Assembly: GCA_018609965.1 (NCBI GenBank)
Contig: JAHENP010000108.1
Span: 1 to 6,650 of the forward strand
Reading direction: 5' to 3'
Length of the DNA: 6,650 nt
Source: Haloferacaceae archaeon
GTDB taxonomy: Archaea > Halobacteriota > Halobacteria > Halobacteriales > Haloferacaceae
The notes under the pieces were generated by a model. It had not been told where the DNA came from, ran no database searches, and saw only the letters and a program-made list of their open reading frames with translations. Within the stretch, counting starts at the first letter, position 1; every line of letters starts with the position of its first letter. The position numbers and the translations under genes were made by a program. Shown here piece by piece: positions 6,401-6,650 of this stretch.

Positions 6401-6650
6401 GCGTTGGGAACGACGCAACCGTCGACAGCGGCACCACGGTCGTCTACGACGACACCGCGCCGACGCTGGGTGCGGCAGTAATCGCGGAGTCGGCAACGCA
6501 GGGACGGGTGAACGTCACGAGCGACGAGTCACTCCCGTCGGCGCCAACGGTGACAGTCGACCTGGCGAACGGGTCGACCGAGACCGTCGACACCTCGTTA
6601 ACTGACGGCGCCTACACGGGGACGTTCCCGTTGGGCGACCAGGACGGGAC
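310..6650 (+). CDS. Giant secreted multidomain cell-surface protein (PKD, CARDB-like, Ig-like repeats), 3' end outside window
   Basis: One frame is open from ATG 310 to the right edge: 2113 complete codons without a stop. The nearest upstream in-frame stop is TGA at 184-186, and no ATG or GTG lies between it and 310, so the start is well supported. The protein has a Sec-type signal peptide (1-37) followed by beta-rich extracellular modules: Ig-like 38-139, Thr-Pro linker 142-217, duplicated domains 218-420, PKD 423-511, unrecognised 512-804, duplicated module 805-1265, carboxypeptidase-regulatory-like 1268-1321, PKD-like 1467-1551, CARDB-like pair 1555-1735, and Ig-like array 1738 onward. About 55 N-x-S/T sequons are visible. 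I count six lysines, and no Cys or Met after the signal peptide. No enzymatic motif is seen. Known for such families: PKD, CARDB and Ig modules mediate adhesion or act as spacers on cell surfaces. Inferred: a glycosylated stalk, adhesin or S-layer-associated protein, perhaps ending in a PGF-CTERM-type anchor beyond the window. Specific ligand unknown. Confidence 0.93.
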   Translation, partial: MGHTTGEKLRAVTLACLVVFAAFVQPIGGGLATAAAANTAGNASVVVTGGTTVDADQDSTVGVGYDIGDGDTPSNFTVLLSNETGAVLTGTGPLSQQDGTTSLTVSAGTVDSDFDGTVSLVDTTANTTVAQNTTAFTVDTSTPTGTPTPTPTDTPTDTPTPTDTPTGTPTPTDTPTGTPTPTDTPTGTPTPTDTPTDTPTDPATPTLTDTPSDPSPTGSVGISDQTYDPTTRTLINTSYDANGVAASDLSLQIVNATNGNGTVVALNNSLTAVSDDLAYPVPAGTLSGNLTLRTELIDTGNATQLATDTATFTDGSATTPTGSVGIAGQTYDPTTTTSISVGYGASGVAASDLSLRIVNATNGNGTVVALNNSLTAVSDDLAYPVPGGTLSGNLTLRAELVDTGNATQLATDTAAFTDGSTANVPPQVGVFLPSEATVGETVTLDGRPSFDPDGSIVSYDWTVDGPAGTITLTGSNPTFTPSTNESYSVTLTVTDDTGATNTTSRTLTATDGPLVVSSGVTHVGGTRPALSNVTVDAFFSAGLLQLQLKNATADTTDRDTGPDYELAGLGADDSTRLQVTATVERFVPRTAIGSARNATWSRTKLGPDRWQVTVTGQPAAVFSYFDTTGNSPETWNGSVVATTGQQQTITFAVDDLSGAPAEFRQRTNGTLTTTDAQGFSPLSYVSVPDSTDRIETTVSAPHFETDGQTVNEGFFEARLPASLLSAWGVQPDGLVGLFDGQRQNVTVNQTAGGGAVVSFPVTYSEGTAAVTYAGNETGDNETSGETPTVQHPREPAQFGAGEPQRLATRLTVVSDTPLAFDAGNNFTVDIYREGTPQATLRVDGQLRVEAGERLNFELHELDGSPADSPVVSVTRDDRVTVPVTVVSGSIPNESAPGATTAGYSLRLDDTDTGNELARTNRTTVVFDYTGELNATVQSDGSVVLSAPRSGLPTDTPVGVTVFEGTAGDQVAVDRPLEYDPTTDTFRLQTDVGGLAEGAHAYRLSFEFPRTRLTVDSTFAGSLQVGELPFSLGAPTEAGTVGDGDRPPRLSSRLTARPSRQFAFDNGSRYRIDVVRNGQQVARLAPAGGLTVEGGDRFALELHRPDGSARVDPVVQTFRGERLTAPLTVVSGSIPDERGVANYSLRLRDADTGEVLARTDARSLVFDYRGKPSATRTGGQVTLSVPQSSLPASATPTLRLFDGEPFESPERATVELTYDSATDSFTATVSGETVANGSYGYDVAVGLSDGRFGFSSRVSGRLAVGGVRLSGTVTTPDGSPAAGGAVVFARPGSGASGIASVGDDGRFEIAAAPGLTVDATFFQSVSDGGPQFPRDGVPDLATLGAGQYTLDGSVDVTETLPAANRLQIQVVDDDGVPVGDREVNVSVAPRHNGSVDDGIGVGYQFRELEDGAVVTPAGEPGIELAGEVAIRVTPRGDRTRFGDASVVRNVTVDEDKTVTLTLPTESQPPTAKLALNRSNVLVGQAVRLNGTASNDNVGIADGRVTVSGPDGERTFRRPVAAFTPTAPGTYEVTLNITDPAGNRNETTRTVTVRQRADVSYDFALSGFVAGQVPPDGQLTVTATASNNGATTVERSVALRVDGAVVAERTVTVGSDDTTQVTFDRSLAPGTYEIGVNELRPRTVQVASPADTSVALSVSDTVVNTSEPLTVTATVDNTGDLPGERTVQFQAGDRTTERTVLVGAGETQTVRATVRFDEPGTRLVQTDTTRPVAVTVQRQTNPDASVDPTAPADGEAITTTRPTLTFDQTNTSEGVETAVVAVDDGAFQPVSGNLSADTESVTVPVDGGTLADGTHTVTVALRDRLGNRLSATQRTFVVDTADPVVSVETPTVVGPDAAATVNVTASDTTLNTSNVTLTQSGTDLEETELTDRLADGTATVGVDDSAGGSQLATGTYDLTVAATDRVGNVTRQTVQVDVDTTAPTASVDTVAGGVTTDGTRYLNGSDDLVVNGTVSDGGAASVSDVEVVLVSQDQQFNETQTVAVSGGTFNATLPLASGLPNGNYTVFVRAADGVGNDATVDSGTTVVYDDTAPTLGAAVIAESATQGRVNVTSDESLPSAPTVTVDLANGSTETVDTSLTDGAYTGTFPLGDQDG
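421..726 (+). other. N-terminal Ig-like beta domain of the giant protein (residues 38-139), diverged relative of the two domains that follow the linker
   Basis: About 100 residues rich in V, T, D, G and N, with alternating hydrophobics typical of a beta-sandwich and five N-glycosylation sequons. Landmarks match the domains at 218-420 in order: V-G-Y (D or G), an L-x-x-x-N-x-T strand, an (S/P)-(A/P)-G-T turn, and an L-V-D-T-x-N-x-T closing strand followed by T-A-F-T. It is therefore probably an ancient third copy of that fold. No named family is recognised. Confidence 0.5.
751..900 (+). repeat. Five tandem 30-bp repeats encoding a Thr-Pro-Asp linker (GTPTPTDTPT units)
   Basis: Four head-to-tail 30-bp units at 781-810, 811-840, 841-870 and 871-900 are identical except for one base at 899 (GGT to GAT, Gly to Asp). 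A fifth unit at 751-780 differs from the consensus at three positions. Each unit encodes ten residues, so copy-number change keeps the frame. The whole T/P/D-rich linker spans residues 142-217 (nucleotides 733-960); its edges are non-repetitive variants. Such linkers are extended, protease-resistant and often O-glycosylated at Thr in haloarchaeal surface proteins. The near-identity of the units indicates recent expansion by slippage or unequal crossing-over. It is not a CRISPR array, since there are no spacers. Confidence 0.95.
961..1272 (+). repeat. 312-bp direct repeat, copy 1 (Ig-like domain, residues 218-321)
   Basis: First copy of a tandem, in-frame 312-bp duplication; it aligns with 1273-1569 with no gap. 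The encoded domains share 85 of 99 aligned residues, with most differences clustered at residues 223-242. The block 1072-1130 (59 bp) is identical to 1384-1442, including third codon positions. The domain carries six N-x-S/T sequons. It follows the Thr-Pro linker directly. Confidence 0.95.
1273..1569 (+). repeat. 312-bp direct repeat, copy 2 (Ig-like domain, residues 322-420)
   Basis: Second copy of the duplication. It ends after the shared T-D-G-S at residues 417-420, just before the PKD domain. Five of the six sequons of copy 1 are kept; the one lost (N-T-S of copy 1, residues 236-238) lies in the divergent N-terminal strand. The final four codons of the 312-bp period (T-T-P-T in copy 1) are not preserved here. 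Confidence 0.95.
1576..1842 (+). other. PKD domain (residues 423-511)
   Basis: Begins with an Asn-Val-Pro-Pro linker, then shows the classic PKD pattern: V-G-E-T-V-T-L-D-G at 438-446, S-F-D-P-D-G-S-I-V-S-Y-D-W at 449-461, and a closing Y-S-V-T-L-T-V-T-D-D-T-G-A strand. PKD folds are Ig-like beta-sandwiches that are common in archaeal surface layer proteins and act in protein-protein or carbohydrate contacts. This is the clearest named domain in the protein. Confidence 0.88.
1843..2721 (+). other. Unrecognised extracellular region (residues 512-804)
   Basis: About 290 residues that match no family I can name. It holds four of the five visible tryptophans (W600, W610, W635, W727) and several aromatic pairs (for example F-S-Y-F near 622-625), so it is compositionally distinct from the T/V/D-rich modules around it. 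The section at about 716-775 (L-P-A-S-L-L-S-A-W-G-V, then a strand ending V-T-Y) loosely resembles the beta modules near PGF-CTERM anchors in other archaeal surface proteins, but this is a weak impression. It ends in an acidic Asn/Glu/Thr linker at 780-800. Confidence 0.4.
2722..3384 (+). repeat. Diverged internal module, copy A (residues 805-1025)
   Basis: First of two homologous ~220-residue modules. Landmarks shared with copy B, in order: R-L-x-x-R-L-T, an A-F-D strand, I-x-x-x-R-x-G, F-x-L-E-L-H, T-V-V-S-G-S-I-P at 884-891, Y-S-L-R-L at 903, D-T-G-x-x-L-A-R-T, V-F-D-Y-x-G, an L-P near 954-955, and a final S-L-Q-V-G strand. A 26-bp stretch (2957-2982) is identical in copy B at exactly 729 bp distance. 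I do not recognise the family; it appears to be composed of several beta-sandwich subdomains. Confidence 0.75.
3451..4104 (+). repeat. Diverged internal module, copy B (residues 1048-1265)
   Basis: Second copy of the module at 805-1025, offset by 243 codons at its conserved core (T-V-V-S-G-S-I-P at 1127-1134) with small indels elsewhere, such as four residues fewer before Y-S-L-R-L at 1142. The protein has diverged substantially, so this duplication is much older than the 312-bp one. A short linker (residues 1026-1047, Gly/Thr/Asp-rich) separates the copies. Function unknown. Confidence 0.75.
4111..4272 (+). other. Carboxypeptidase-regulatory-like (transthyretin-like) domain (residues 1268-1321)
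   Basis: The segment opens L-S-G-T-V-T-T-P-D-G-S-P-A-A-G-G-A-V-V and continues G-D-D-G-R-F-E-I-A, the usual pattern of the carboxypeptidase regulatory-like fold (G-x-V-x-D-x-x-G-x-P-(L/V)-x-G-A-x-V, then T-D-x-x-G-x-F). In surface proteins this fold is a structural spacer. It is followed by 145 further residues (to 1466) of beta-rich sequence containing a second similar opening (V-V-D-D-D-G-V-P-V at 1369-1377) that I cannot assign firmly. Confidence 0.6.
4708..4962 (+). other. PKD-like domain, second (residues 1467-1551)
   Basis: Starts with Pro-Pro-Thr-Ala, then V-G-Q-A-V-R-L-N-G-T-A-S-N-D-N-V-G-I, and closes with G-T-Y-E-V-T-L-N-I-T-D-P-A-G-N. This is the PKD outline, but the D-P-D-G and Y-x-W core motifs seen at 449-461 are replaced by N-D-N-V-G and there is no Trp. 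It is a divergent PKD or related Ig-like domain. Confidence 0.6.
4972..5514 (+). other. Two tandem CARDB-like domains (residues 1555-1644 and 1646-1735)
   Basis: Each ~90-residue unit has the CARDB layout: an opening strand with a polar turn, L-T-V-T-A-T-(A/V)-x-N-x-G (1577-1587 and 1667-1677), a central E-R-(S/T)-V strand, an E-R-T-V followed by a T-T-Q-V or T-Q-T-V strand, and a closing strand after P-G-T. The alignment of the two units is unambiguous, so they are tandem paralogues. CARDB domains are adhesion-type beta-sandwiches frequent in archaeal surface proteins. Confidence 0.65.
5521..6650 (+). other. Array of at least four Ig-like domains joined by D-T-A-P linkers (residues 1738 to edge)
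   Basis: Consecutive ~100-residue domains begin at about 1738, 1841, 1941 and 2051; the fourth is cut by the window edge. Each complete one ends with a D-(R/G)-(L/V)-G-N turn (1821-1825, 1922-1926, 2030-2034), a final strand, and an acidic linker of the form D-T-A-D-P, D-T-T-A-P or D-D-T-A-P. This is the signature of bacterial and archaeal Ig-like adhesin arrays. It probably continues past the window, which would make the protein considerably longer than 2113 residues. Confidence 0.7.

Overview
The window looks like a chromosomal segment of a haloarchaeon (extreme halophile). The evidence is a GC-rich sequence with strong G/C third-position bias, a very acidic and lysine-poor secreted protein, an AT-rich TATA element placed for an almost leaderless transcript, and a surface-protein domain repertoire (PKD, CARDB-like, Ig-like, Thr-Pro linker, many N-glycosylation sequons).

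Layout. Positions 1-157 (minus strand) hold the first 52 codons of an S-adenosylhomocysteine hydrolase gene (ahcY), which runs off the left edge. Positions 158-309 are a divergent intergenic region. It contains a clear promoter for the rightward gene, weaker candidate promoter elements for ahcY, and some small palindromes. From position 310 to the right edge there is one uninterrupted plus-strand reading frame of 2113 complete codons with no stop. It encodes the N-terminal part of a giant secreted or cell-surface protein. The 3' end lies outside the window, so the membrane or S-layer anchor cannot be seen.

Architecture of the giant protein (residues, approximate): Sec signal peptide 1-37; beta-sandwich domain 38-139; Thr/Pro/Asp linker 142-217 built from 30-bp DNA tandem repeats; two nearly identical beta-domains 218-321 and 322-420, the product of a recent 312-bp duplication; PKD domain 423-511; unrecognised region 512-804; two diverged copies of an unrecognised ~220-residue module, 805-1025 and 1048-1265; carboxypeptidase-regulatory-like domain 1268-1321 plus a further beta-rich stretch to 1466; PKD-like domain 1467-1551; two CARDB-like domains 1555-1735; and an array of at least four Ig-like domains from 1738 to the edge, joined by (V)DT-A-P linkers.

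The two genes are divergent and unrelated in function: one is a cytoplasmic methyl-cycle enzyme, the other probably an extracellular stalk, adhesin or S-layer-associated protein. I see no multi-gene system, RNA gene, CRISPR array or mobile element. The most interesting points are internal duplications of different ages within the giant protein, an unrecognised duplicated module, a Thr-Pro linker near the N-terminus rather than next to a C-terminal anchor, and a mature chain with no cysteine or methionine in the visible part.
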